From: Bacteroidota bacterium
Lineage (GTDB): Bacteria; Bacteroidota; Bacteroidia; Chitinophagales; Chitinophagaceae
Direction: 5' to 3'
Assembly: GCA_018267545.1 (NCBI GenBank)
Contig: JAFDYG010000505.1
Span: 1-64,000, forward strand
DNA length: 64,000 nt
Shown: positions 34,704 through 45,400 of the stretch, piece by piece
How positions within the stretch are numbered: the first letter of the stretch is position 1
Layout of the letters: the number at the start of each line of letters is the position of its first letter
Translations under genes and position numbers: made by a program
Notes under the pieces: generated by a model
Told to the model about the DNA's origin: nothing
What the model saw: only the letters and a program-made list of their open reading frames with translations
Database searches by the model: none

Positions 34704-37700
34704 TCATTTAATAATATCAGGTTCAATCTGAATAAGCCGCATCCCATACGCATCCACCCCCACAGAAAGTCTAACCTCCCCTCCCTCAGCCTTAACCACC
34801 GACGACCTCCGGTCCATCCCATTCAACGCTGCCACCTCCTCCGAAGAAAAATCCTTCTCATACCGGTCAGCGCCCCTCGTCAGCGGCAACGTCTGGTACT
34901 TTCCTTGCGACAAAACCTTTTCAAAAACACTTCCCCCGGAGCTACTATACCACTCCGTAACCTTCACCCTCCCAAAACCAGCCGGCAGTCCCTTCACCAG
35001 CACCTCCACATCCGCATAACGAAGCGGCGCCGCCTCCCTATAAAAAATCGAAGGAGACGCACAAAAAACCAAAACACTGACCTTCCCCTCCTCCTTTGTA
35101 GCTATCGCATGTAACCCATACCCCTGCTCATCCACAGGCGTTGCACGAACCGGCACTTTCCAATCCCCCAGCTTACTCCGCAACAACATCCCCTTCGCAT
35201 AGGCGGATAATACATTCTGCCGCCCATAAGTAAGCAAGGCAAAATGCCACCCTGCCCCACTAATAGGAAGCCAACGACCCAAAAATTCTTTTTCATAGTA
35301 ATCCTGAAGCGCCGTCGTAAAAGAAGCCATCGCCGCCTCCTTCTTCATCGCCCCCTCCAAATCGCTCAGGTCCTCGATCGTAGACGGCTCCGCCAGCCCC
35401 ATCTCATCCACGATCACCGGCAGCCCCATATCCATCTTATGAATCTTCAACAAACGCCGCAAGCTATCCCCCACCCCCTGCACCATCGCAGGATAGTTAC
35501 CCGGAAATAGATAGGTATGCCACGTAATATAATCGAGCCGCTTTGCAGCAGACTTATCCCTGCTATACCTCGACAAAAATCCGTCGATAAACGCCCATCG
35601 GCTGCCCGGATTATTGCTCCCCAATCCCGCAACCATCAATTGCTCTCCCAAAGGCCGTCCTTTATTGAACACAGCTACCGCCTCATACAAACACTTAAAA
35701 AATTCATAATGCGCATTCGCATGCACCTCGGACGAAGACATATTATCCAGCTCATAAGGCATCTGAACAATCTTCAATGCAGGACAGGCCCCCTTTGCAA
35801 ACCGAAGCGTCGTCAAATATCCCTCTCGTATCTTATCCCATTCCGCGCCCGGAATACCCGAAGCCGGCAACGCCAAACGCCCCGCCTGACTATATTGTCT
35901 GTATAATTTTACGATCGGAGACAGCTGCAAATCCAGCACGACAGTATCGGAAAAATCCCCCGCCACGCTCAACCAATTTCTCAAATAAGCCGCCTCCACA
36001 GAATCCATCTCCGAAGGATTATCCATCTTCCAAGGCAGATTATGATGTTGATATCGGAACAAGGAAAACCGCCTCCCCAACGCCCCCGTCACCGCCCTCG
36101 CCATCTCTTTCATCTGCCCCGACGGCGCCCCATACTGAAAATCCTTAACCGGATTCCCAGAATAAGCCGTCACCCGCAGTTCCCCCCTATCTCGTTTCTC
36201 CATAGGCCCCTGACAAAAAACCTCCACCTTTCCCTTCTTCATCAATCTTTCCGACACTAAAGCCGTCGACTCCTTCCATTCCCGAAGCCGCTGGTCATGC
36301 AGCCGGGAAGCCGCCGCAATAGAATCTACAGAAACCCCGCCAAGCAAATCCACACTCCTATACAACGATCCCAACACCAACGACGACTCCACATCCATAT
36401 GATGAGTAACCGAGCTAAAAACAAACCGGACCCTCTCTCCATATGCCACCAATTGCGGATACACCCGTATCCGCATCATCCCCACCACACTCACCAGCGG
36501 CTTCACCCCCACAGGACTAACGACCTTCTGTGCAATAAACTCCACCTTACACATCCCGCCCGTAAAAGAAACGAAAGGCTGCGGACGCAGCTTACAAACG
36601 ATCGTCTCCTCTCCCGCTCCCTTTATCCGAAGCGAAAAAGCAATATCTTCTTCCGACCCTATCGTATACATAAAAGGCAGCAAAAACGAAACCGCCGTCC
36701 CCGCCGCCCCATAAGGCACCACTTCACTAACACACTCCACCTCCCTCGCATAAGGCGAGCCTCCCCTAAAAAGCAACGGCACACCCTGTATCACCGAACC
36801 ATCCCACCCCTGATACGACTGCGACCACAACGACCCATCATACCACCCAAACTTCCCCCGCATCGCATCCTCCCGCGCAGCTGCCCCTTCCGGAAACGGA
36901 AACTCGCTATACCCATACCTCCATTTAAATAATATCTGCTGATCTCCCCGATACTCCTGCGCAGCACCCTTGACACAAAAAAGCAGCACCAGCCCCAAAA
37001 CCATATACTGCTTCACCAGCACTCCCCCCGCAACACCCACAATCACAATCCCCACCACAAGTGCCACACCCCCATTATCCGCAATCGCCCCCAGCACCGC
37101 AATCCCCAACCCCACAAACGCCGTACTCCACGCAATCACTCTTATCCCAAACCGATTTTGCCGAACAGCCTCCTCCGAACCAGACCGCTCTCCGCCCCCA
37201 TCCCCCGATGAGAGCGACAACGACAAATAATCCATATCCTTCCCCTTCATCCACCCATACAGCTCGAACAACAACAGTAGTACCAACGGAAAACCCACCC
37301 CCAACGCCGTCTCAGCCGTACGAGACAGCTTGACCCCAATCACCACCGGCCCAAGTATCTTAAAAAACAAACTCACTACCAATGAAACCACAGAAACAAA
37401 AAGCAGCGACCCCGAAGTCTGCCGCCGGGAGAAAAGCGAATAAATCACCGGCCCAAACAAACTCCCACCCGCAATAGCCGCCGTACTCAGCACCACCTCC
37501 ACAATACCCCCAGCCGCCGGCACCAGTATCGCCAAAAATATCGTCCCCGCGCCAAACAAAACGGTGAACACACGAGCGACCAATATCGTCCGCTTCTCCG
37601 AGCTCCGCTTAAAAAAGACATCCCTATAAATATCCTGCGCAAAAATGACCGCCGCAGTATTGATCGTCGTATTCGCCTTGCTCGCAGTAGCCGCAATCAT

Positions 37701-38651
37701 CCCCGAAAGCACCAGACCGATCAGCCCCGCCGGAAGCACCTTCTGGCAAAGCATCATATAAGCCCCCTCGGCCTCCATCCCCTGTAATCCAGGATTGATG
37801 ACCCGATAGATCATCGGCGGCAGCATCCAGATAACCGGAGCAACCAGGTAAAGCGCCGTAAACAAATACGCCACCTTCTTCGCATTACCAATAGAAGACA
37901 CCGAAGTGTACCGCTGTACATAGCTCCAATTACCCGCAATGTAGACCACCTGGTAGATAAAGAAGGCTACCATAAACCCAATACTATATTCCTTATTGAC
38001 CGGCTCGAAAAACCGCGCAGGCGCGCGCTGCAGAAATTCCCCCATCCCCCCGACGGTATGAAGGGACAGCGGTATGATGATGATCACCGCCGCCGTAAGA
38101 ATGACAAACTGCACCACATCGGTCGCAAGCACCCCCCAAAGACCACCCCCGGTAGTATAAATGATGATCGTAATCCCGATAACCGTAATACAAGCCTCCA
38201 AAGAAAAAGGTGTAGCCACATAAACGATCTTACCCACCGCATACAAAACCGCGGCCGTCGAAGCAAGACTATATAGCAGCACCATATAGCTATAATACTG
38301 CTTTGCCGTCTTCCCAAACCGCTTTCCCAAATACTCCGCAGCCGTCGTAGCCCCGGTCTTCTTCCATCGCCCCGCAATAAACAAGGCCGTAACAAAACCG
38401 CTAAGACACATCGTAAACTGTATCGCATTTGCCACCAGCCCATATCGATACGCGATAGAACCCCAAACCACAAAGGTTGCCGCAGAAAAGTAGGAGATAA
38501 AAAGCGAGAGACCATTGATCCACCAGGGCGTCTGACCACCCGCCTCGAAAAACGACTTCGAACTCTTGCTGCTTTGCACAGTAAAGACCAGCCCGATGAT
38601 AACCATAAGGACGGCAAAAATGCTCATTACCCCAAAATCCAGTTTACCCAT
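34704..38651 (-). CDS. Na+/solute symporter fused to exported GH-A-like glycosidase
   Basis: A single frame of 1315 residues. Residues 1-549 are a sodium:solute symporter (SSS) with 13 or more membrane helices (GQTPWWINGLSLFISYFSAATF, IYTTGGGLWGVLATDVVQF, SGMIAATASKANTTINT). Residue 550 is a Met that begins a perfect signal peptide (MVLGLVLLFCVKGAAQ). It is followed by a 750-residue exported protein with a clan GH-A-like barrel; candidate acid/base is Glu967 (MPYELDN) and nucleophile Glu1083 (VDEMG). The codon just before Met550 is TAT (37005-37007), one base from TAA or TAG. So this is a stop-loss fusion or a sequencing error. Neighbours are the FAD oxidoreductase (12 bp) and the SGNH giant (1 bp). 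Confidence 0.85.
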   Translation of the reverse strand: MGKLDFGVMSIFAVLMVIIGLVFTVQSSKSSKSFFEAGGQTPWWINGLSLFISYFSAATFVVWGSIAYRYGLVANAIQFTMCLSGFVTALFIAGRWKKTGATTAAEYLGKRFGKTAKQYYSYMVLLYSLASTAAVLYAVGKIVYVATPFSLEACITVIGITIIIYTTGGGLWGVLATDVVQFVILTAAVIIIIPLSLHTVGGMGEFLQRAPARFFEPVNKEYSIGFMVAFFIYQVVYIAGNWSYVQRYTSVSSIGNAKKVAYLFTALYLVAPVIWMLPPMIYRVINPGLQGMEAEGAYMMLCQKVLPAGLIGLVLSGMIAATASKANTTINTAAVIFAQDIYRDVFFKRSSEKRTILVARVFTVLFGAGTIFLAILVPAAGGIVEVVLSTAAIAGGSLFGPVIYSLFSRRQTSGSLLFVSVVSLVVSLFFKILGPVVIGVKLSRTAETALGVGFPLVLLLLFELYGWMKGKDMDYLSLSLSSGDGGGERSGSEEAVRQNRFGIRVIAWSTAFVGLGIAVLGAIADNGGVALVVGIVIVGVAGGVLVKQYMVLGLVLLFCVKGAAQEYRGDQQILFKWRYGYSEFPFPEGAAAREDAMRGKFGWYDGSLWSQSYQGWDGSVIQGVPLLFRGGSPYAREVECVSEVVPYGAAGTAVSFLLPFMYTIGSEEDIAFSLRIKGAGEETIVCKLRPQPFVSFTGGMCKVEFIAQKVVSPVGVKPLVSVVGMMRIRVYPQLVAYGERVRFVFSSVTHHMDVESSLVLGSLYRSVDLLGGVSVDSIAAASRLHDQRLREWKESTALVSERLMKKGKVEVFCQGPMEKRDRGELRVTAYSGNPVKDFQYGAPSGQMKEMARAVTGALGRRFSLFRYQHHNLPWKMDNPSEMDSVEAAYLRNWLSVAGDFSDTVVLDLQLSPIVKLYRQYSQAGRLALPASGIPGAEWDKIREGYLTTLRFAKGACPALKIVQMPYELDNMSSSEVHANAHYEFFKCLYEAVAVFNKGRPLGEQLMVAGLGSNNPGSRWAFIDGFLSRYSRDKSAAKRLDYITWHTYLFPGNYPAMVQGVGDSLRRLLKIHKMDMGLPVIVDEMGLAEPSTIEDLSDLEGAMKKEAAMASFTTALQDYYEKEFLGRWLPISGAGWHFALLTYGRQNVLSAYAKGMLLRSKLGDWKVPVRATPVDEQGYGLHAIATKEEGKVSVLVFCASPSIFYREAAPLRYADVEVLVKGLPAGFGRVKVTEWYSSSGGSVFEKVLSQGKYQTLPLTRGADRYEKDFSSEEVAALNGMDRRSSVVKAEGGEVRLSVGVDAYGMRLIQIEPDIIK

Positions 38652-38663
38652 AGAATCCGATTA

Positions 38664-40952
38664 CTAACCAGGCTGCGCCTGGCTATAACACCTAATCTCA
38701 AAAATAGCAGCAGGAACATTGGACGACGGATGCTCGCATTTAATTACAAGCTCATCCGTAACAAGCGGTTCCTCCAGCTCGACAATATTCCTCGTTTGAT
38801 AATTACCCGTGATCGCCTTAACCAACACACCCCTACCATCATAAATATAATAATTTCGAACGCAAAAGGGCATGCCCCTATCCGGATGCTGCATAAGGAC
38901 CGATTCCATTGGATGATCCATATCGGTATCCAATACTACCTGAATCCTCCGAAGAGAAACCTTCGACGGCCACTTCAGCAAAATCCGCGGCGACGCATCC
39001 GTCAGAGACGCCGCCCACGCATTAGGAGCAAAATACGGCCTCGCCACCCCATTCCCCACATTCTCCGCCTCATACGCATGAATCGGCTTCGAAAAGCTCA
39101 TCGCCAGATTCTGCCCGCCCGGCCTCCTTTTTGGCGTCCAAAATTCAAAAGCATCTACACCGATATTCTCCGGAGGCGTCTGCACCCCCGTATTCGAAAC
39201 CGCCTTATTCTCCGCCTGGAACAGCGACAACACCCCCGTCAGACGCAAATCGGACAAATAAGCCGAAACAGTCTCATTCTTCCGAAGAATAATAAACGCA
39301 TACTGATGTTCAGGAAAAACGGTCTCCCACTCCAGCGTTACACAGTTACGCCCCTTCTCCAGCGACAAAACACGCTCCTCCAAAATAACGTCAGGCGTAT
39401 AGCTTCCCTTCCGGCTACAAACAGCCAGATGCGCAAGCACCGTCGTCTTCTCCCCCGCATGCAGGTGAAACCGAATCTCCGGCAATTTCCCCGGCGACAC
39501 CGGCAACAGCTGCGCCACCCCCGTATCCATAGGATACAGCTCCCCGCTCTCCGGCATCCCCGACAATTTAAACTCCGAGCTGGCGCTAATCGTCGCCCCC
39601 TTGACAAGGTCGAGACTATCCTCATTTCGGATCCCCGGTATGAATTGTCCCGCCTTCAGCAATCGCTGTTGCAGCTCTCCAATCTTCCCCAGCACCCCTC
39701 TAGGCAACAGCCCATACTCCTTCGCCAGAACAGCGGCCATAGCCACCGCCTGCGCATTGTTGGCAGACGTGGCCATTACCCGCGAAGAACCAAACGCCAC
39801 GTGCGAGGCGCTGATAATTCGTCCTGTCAAAAAAAGGTTATCGATATTTTTACTGTAAAGCGAACGATAAGGAATGGAATAAATGCCCTTACTATGCCAC
39901 TGATTACAACCCGGCAACTCGCTAAAGACACCATCCGCCGGGTGAAGATCTATCGACCAACCGCCATACGACACAGCATCCTCCTGGTACCGCTGCTCCA
40001 CCACATCCTGCTGTATCAACATATAATCCCCTTCGAACCGCCGGCTCTCCCGCTTCCCCGGGATCGAACCAACCCACTCCAATGTATAATTGGCAGCTTC
40101 AGGGAACTTCCCCGAGTTCTTTATGTAATTCCACACGCCATATACGATCCTCCACAGCTCCCACTTTATCTTCTCCGTATCCTTCACCGTATCCAGCCTG
40201 CCGCCATATTCCAGCCACCAGAGCTTACAACCCTGGTCCTGCAGGCTAAACGTCTTATAGCGGGGAATGGTCTCGATATCCATCAGCGCAAACGAAGGCG
40301 GGATAAACTCCACCGGCTTCCCCGTATCTCTCGAATAGAAATAAAGGCTATGACCAAGCAGCTCACCATACGCCGCAGAAGGCGCGAACTTCTCATCGAA
40401 CTCTTCGCGAGATTCCGCCCCCATCCGGAACGACGCCCCCGATAGAAAAGCCACGACACCATCGCCGGAGCCATCACAGAAAAGTGGAGCGGACAACGTA
40501 TATTCGGTCTGATTCTGACTGCAAAATCCTTTAACGGCCTTAATCCTATCCGCCCCTTCCTTCACCACCTCATACACTCCCGTATTCAACAAAAGCCGGA
40601 CATTCGGCTCCTTCACCACCTTCTCGAGCAAAATAGAGTCGAATATCACCGGATTACCCTCCGGATTGCGATACGTATTCTCTACCAGCAGCTCATCCAG
40701 CAAACCGCCCTCTCTCGCCCACCGGTTGTTATTACCCATATGCGAGGTAGCGCCCAATATCCACAACCGTATCTCGCTCGATGCATTCCCCCCCAATACG
40801 GGCCTGTCCTGCACCAGCACAACCTTCAACCCTTCCCGCGCAGCGGTTATAGCACAACACACACCGGAAACTCCTCCGCCCACAACAACCAGGTCAGCAT
40901 TGATTGATTCATTAAAAAGACTTCTCGCGTTACCGCCTTCATTCAATATCAT
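38664..40952 (-). CDS. FAD-dependent oxidoreductase of PUL type
   Basis: A 762-residue flavoprotein. Residues about 18-60 are an FAD-binding Rossmann fold (ADLVVVGGGVSGVCCAITAAREGLKVVLVQDRPVLGGNASSE). A second FAD contact lies in NLFLTGRIISASHVAFGSSRVMATSANNAQAVAMA around 400. Residues about 470-760 are beta-rich and look like carbohydrate-binding sandwiches. No signal peptide is visible. Such FAD_oxidored proteins are frequent in polysaccharide loci but their reaction is mostly unknown; oxidation of a sugar hydroxyl is a guess. It lies between susD and the symporter fusion, with gaps of 12-17 bp. Confidence 0.88.
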   Translation of the reverse strand: MILNEGGNARSLFNESINADLVVVGGGVSGVCCAITAAREGLKVVLVQDRPVLGGNASSEIRLWILGATSHMGNNNRWAREGGLLDELLVENTYRNPEGNPVIFDSILLEKVVKEPNVRLLLNTGVYEVVKEGADRIKAVKGFCSQNQTEYTLSAPLFCDGSGDGVVAFLSGASFRMGAESREEFDEKFAPSAAYGELLGHSLYFYSRDTGKPVEFIPPSFALMDIETIPRYKTFSLQDQGCKLWWLEYGGRLDTVKDTEKIKWELWRIVYGVWNYIKNSGKFPEAANYTLEWVGSIPGKRESRRFEGDYMLIQQDVVEQRYQEDAVSYGGWSIDLHPADGVFSELPGCNQWHSKGIYSIPYRSLYSKNIDNLFLTGRIISASHVAFGSSRVMATSANNAQAVAMAAVLAKEYGLLPRGVLGKIGELQQRLLKAGQFIPGIRNEDSLDLVKGATISASSEFKLSGMPESGELYPMDTGVAQLLPVSPGKLPEIRFHLHAGEKTTVLAHLAVCSRKGSYTPDVILEERVLSLEKGRNCVTLEWETVFPEHQYAFIILRKNETVSAYLSDLRLTGVLSLFQAENKAVSNTGVQTPPENIGVDAFEFWTPKRRPGGQNLAMSFSKPIHAYEAENVGNGVARPYFAPNAWAASLTDASPRILLKWPSKVSLRRIQVVLDTDMDHPMESVLMQHPDRGMPFCVRNYYIYDGRGVLVKAITGNYQTRNIVELEEPLVTDELVIKCEHPSSNVPAAIFEIRCYSQAQPG

Positions 40953-40969
40953 GATAAGGTACTTTATTA

Positions 40970-42460
40970 CTATTTCCAGGCATCATTCTGCGTCAGCAGA
41001 GGATTCGCATTGATCTCCACCTGGGGTATCGGAAAATATTTATTCTTCGCCGTAGGAGTCCGCGTCGGATAATCCGCATTCACCGCAGTCGGAATCACCG
41101 TCAGGAACTTCCCCGTACGCGTAAGATCATACCAGCGATCCCCCTCGCCATAAAACTCCCAGGAGCGCTCCTGCAAAACCGAATCGACAAATGCACCCTG
41201 CGCAAGTCCCCCCGTAAGCGCCGGAACACCCGCACGCGACCTCACCGTATTGATATACGAATAGGCCGTTGCCGTTGCCCCATTGGCACGACCTTCCGCC
41301 TCGGCAGCGATCAGGTACGCATCCGCAAGACGCAGCAGATAGATGTTATTGCTCGCATAAGCTCCGACAGAATTGGGGTCCTTATACTTCCCCATGAGCA
41401 CGAGGTCTTTGGTGGCCAATCGTGTATCGATGCTCGCCTGCGGCACAAACACCCCCGCCGTAGTAGTATAGCTGGTGGCCAGCAAATCCTTCCGCTTGTC
41501 CCCGGCAGGAAAAGAATTATAAAAGGCACTAAATACGTAGATGCCGCCAGCTCCACCCTTATTATAATCGGAAGACCCGTTCGGCGCATAGAAATAGTGA
41601 ATCTGCGACTGACGCACAGGATTGGTCGTATTGTTCAGCTCGACATCGAACAGAACTTCCTGGCGGCCCAGGTCTTTCTTGGCAGCCGTAAACAGATCCG
41701 TAAAAGAAGGGACCAGCGAATACTTGTTGGAAGTAATCACCGCCTTCGCGCTGGTCAACGCATCCGCCCACTTCTCGTTATAAAGGGCCGCCTTCGCATG
41801 CAACAGCTGGGCACCCTGTTTGTAAACACGTCCCTTGACCGCAGTAGCAGCCGCATAATCCGGCAGAAGCGATTCGGCCTTGGTAAGGTCATCGAAGATC
41901 TGTTTATAGACATCGTCGATCGACGACTTCCCGACAAATGCATTATCGATCGAGTTCGTCGGCTTCGTCTTCACTACGATGCTCCCGAAATTCCGGCTGA
42001 GCGTCCAGAGGCAATAGGCCCGCATAAACAACGCCTCCCCGACGATATTATCCCTTCTCGTAGCATCCATAGGCGTCGACGGAACCTTATCGATCACCCA
42101 GTTGGCGCTTTCGATAGTGATATAGGCCCTCTTCCAGACCTCCATCGGAGACTCATTGGACCGGCCAAAACTGTTCTGCAAGGAGTAAGCCGGATCATAG
42201 GAAAATTGGGTAAGCGTATTTCTACCCACGACATTCCTTGGAAACGTCTGATCCGCCGACCAGTCGGACGCAAAGAACGGGGCGCCGCTATTGTACATTC
42301 CATAAAGATTCCCATACACAGCGGTAATCGCCGCCTCGGCCTCGGCCGCATTGGAATAAAAATCCTTGGTATAGGTGGCAGAATAAGCCTTTTCTTCCAG
42401 CGTCTTCTTGCAGCCGGAAAGAACCATCAGCAGTATGAATATATAAATGAGTTGTTTCAT
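40970..42460 (-). CDS. susD: SusD/RagB family glycan-binding lipoprotein
   Basis: A 496-residue surface lipoprotein that caps the SusC transporter and binds the glycan. The lipobox is LMVLSGC with Cys at about residue 16. The N-terminal SusD pattern (EAEAAITAVYGNLYGMY), mid-region TPR-like helices and the C-terminal RagB pattern (YLIAAEAEGRANGATATAYSYINTVRSRAGVP, LQERSWEFYGEGDRWYDLTRTGKFL) are all clear. ATG 42460 gives a proper signal peptide. It follows susC by 10 bp. Confidence 0.96.
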   Translation of the reverse strand: MKQLIYIFILLMVLSGCKKTLEEKAYSATYTKDFYSNAAEAEAAITAVYGNLYGMYNSGAPFFASDWSADQTFPRNVVGRNTLTQFSYDPAYSLQNSFGRSNESPMEVWKRAYITIESANWVIDKVPSTPMDATRRDNIVGEALFMRAYCLWTLSRNFGSIVVKTKPTNSIDNAFVGKSSIDDVYKQIFDDLTKAESLLPDYAAATAVKGRVYKQGAQLLHAKAALYNEKWADALTSAKAVITSNKYSLVPSFTDLFTAAKKDLGRQEVLFDVELNNTTNPVRQSQIHYFYAPNGSSDYNKGGAGGIYVFSAFYNSFPAGDKRKDLLATSYTTTAGVFVPQASIDTRLATKDLVLMGKYKDPNSVGAYASNNIYLLRLADAYLIAAEAEGRANGATATAYSYINTVRSRAGVPALTGGLAQGAFVDSVLQERSWEFYGEGDRWYDLTRTGKFLTVIPTAVNADYPTRTPTAKNKYFPIPQVEINANPLLTQNDAWK

Positions 42461-42470
42461 GATTTCGGTA

Positions 42471-45400
42471 TTAGAAAGTGACTTGAACACCTAAAAGATA
42501 AGAGCGGGACGCAGGATACACGACGTTATCCACCCCGAATTGCGTGTTGGAATTGCCAAAGCTGCCCACTTCAGGGTCGAAGCCCGTATACTTCGTAACC
42601 GTGAACAGATTATTGGCGCTCGCATAAGCCCTCAGATTGGAAATGCCCTTTACTTTGAAGGTATAGCCCAGCGAGATATTCTTACAGCGCAGAAACGACC
42701 CGTCCTCGAGGTAACGATCCGACAGCGGCAATCTTCCACCCTGGCTGCCCGCCGCCACCTGGAAAGTCCCGGTCGTATTGGTCGTGCTCCACCGGTTTGC
42801 AGCGCCCGCCAGCAGATTACGTCCCCCCGAAGGATTCTCGAGCGACCAGCGCGCGAGGTTGTAGATCTTACCGCCATACACACCCGAGAAGAAGGCGGAA
42901 AAGTCGAAGCCTTTATACTGCACATTGGTAGAGAACCCATAGATGAACTTGGGATTCGCATTGCCGGTGATAATCCGGTCTGCATCCGTGATCTTGCCAT
43001 CGGGTTTACCATCAGCACCACCCGCTACATCCTTCACCCGCTGAGCGCCGGGACGGGGATTGGTCACCGGCTGACCAGGAAGAATCGGGTCGCCTACCTG
43101 GAACAGCCCATCATAGACATAGGTCTTGAAAAGACCCAGCGGACTTCCTACACGCAGGATATTGTAGTTGTTGATAGCCGTCTCCTTGGTCGTGTCATCG
43201 GAAAGACGCAGCAGCTTGTTCCGGTTGATGGTGAAGTTGGTATTGACATTCCACCGCAGGTCCTTGCTCCGGATGATGTCCCCGCCAAGCGAAAGCTCGA
43301 TACCCTTGTTTTGAATAGAAGCAAAATTCCCCGTTACCGCATCATACCCGGAGGATAGCGGGAGACTCTTCTTGTAAATCAGGTCCGTCGTCTTTTTCTG
43401 GTATACATCGACGACAAAGTTCAACCGGCTATTAAAGAAATCCGCTTCCAAACCGACATCCGATTGTACCGAAGTCTCCCATTTCAAATCGGGGTTGGGA
43501 ACTCCAGTCGGCAGAATAGCCTTGTTGAGCGTATTGTTAAAGATATAATCGTTCCCCGCAGAAACCGTCGCCAGCGACTGATAAGGGTCGATAGCCGCCT
43601 GGTTACCCGTCTTCCCGATGCTGGCCCTGAGCCGCAGATTGGAAATAGCCCGCATCCCCGACATAAAGTCTTCCCTCATGATATTCCACGCCGCCGAAGC
43701 CGCCGGGAAGAACCCGTACTTGTTGTTGGTCCCGAACTTGCTGCTGCCGTCCGCACGCGCAGTGAGGTCCAGGAAGTATTTACCCTTGTAGTTATAATTG
43801 ATCCGGCCCAGGTACGAAAGAAGGTTGTCCTTCGTCCTGCCCGTGCTGATCGAAAAGTTCTTGGCCGTTTGAAGGGCCTCGTTGGTAGTGGCATCATTGA
43901 TGAAGCCATAACCGATCATATAGTTGTAATTGTTATTGTTCGATATGGTGCTGAACACGCCCGTAAACTTGAACGTATGGTCTTCATTAAAGGTCTTGTC
44001 ATACGTCAGGATGCTTTCGTGCATCAGCCGGATGAAATTGCTGTTGTACTTCATCCCATAACCACCCAAACCACCCGCCAGCGAGATCTCACCGGCAGAA
44101 AAGGCGGAAGTGGGGAAATAATAATCGTTCAGGCTATTGTTCGTATTCACACTCAGGTTAGCCCGGTACTTCAGCCCCTTCAGCAGGGTCAGATCGACAT
44201 AGAAATTGCTGAGTATCGTATTGGTGCGGGTTACATCCATCGTCTGCAGACCCAGCGCCGGGTTTCTCAGCTCGGAATAATAAGACCCATAAGGCTGATC
44301 CTTCCAGGCATACACGCTGCCATCGGCATTATAAGCCTTCAGTACGGGCGGCGCAGACAAGGCCGCTCCGATCAATGACTGGGTAAGCCCCCCACCGTCG
44401 TTGTTGACCGACCCCGTTTGTACCCGGTTATTGATAGAACGCGTCATCGTCGTATTCGTCCCGATCTTCAGCCATTTCTTTACTTCATGGTCCAGGTTCA
44501 ACCGTACCGAAAACCGGTCGAATTTTGAATTGACCACAATACCCTCCTGACCGAAATAATTCAGCGACATCAGCACCTGCGTCTTATCCGACCCGCCGGA
44601 GAAAGTAACCTGGTGGTTCTGAATAGGCGCCGTACGGAAAAGGACGTCCTGCCAGTTGGTGCCTACGCCAAAAGAATCCGTATTCGGATAACGCGGCGTA
44701 CCGCCATATATCTCGTTCTCAATCTTTGCAAATTGCGAAGCATTCAGCACGGGGATTTCCCTCGTTATCTTCTGGATGCCGTAATAACCATCGTAGCTAA
44801 CGGACGAATTACCCGCCTTGCCCCGTTTGGTCGTAATGATGATTACCCCGTTTGCCGCCTGGGAGCCGTAAATGGCGGCCGCAGAGGCATCTTTCAGCAC
44901 CTCGATCGACTCGATATCGTTGGGATTCAAAAAAGATAAGGAGCTTGGCGCGTTGGCATTTCCACCCACCCCGCTGATATTACCGAGCGTGGCAGGACCA
45001 GAAACCCCCGGCGCCGTAGTGTTCTGCACCTGAATACCATCGATGATATACAGCGGCTCCGACGACCCATTGATAGAGTTGGTGCCCCGCAGTCGGATGC
45101 TGATGCTCCCGCCCGGCGCCGCATTGTTCTGCGTCACCTGCAACCCGGCTACCCGGCCCTGCAGCCCCTGCGCCAGGTTGGCTACAGGCGTCTGCAAAAG
45201 CTCCGAGCCCTTCACCTTGGTGATAGCGCCCGTAACCTCCGACCTCTTCCGCGAGCCATACCCCACCACGATCACGTCGTCCAGGCTCTGGTTCCGCTTT
45301 TTCAGCAGAACCCGCTCATACCCCTTTCCCGAGGTGCTAAGCTCCTGCTCCTCGAAACCGGTATGGCTAATAATAATGGAAGCCCCGGCCTTTACATTCG

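Noticed and set aside
38574-40445. A 623-codon open frame on the + strand
   Set aside because: Antisense to the FAD oxidoreductase, with Arg/Pro/Leu-rich low-quality sequence and no domain.
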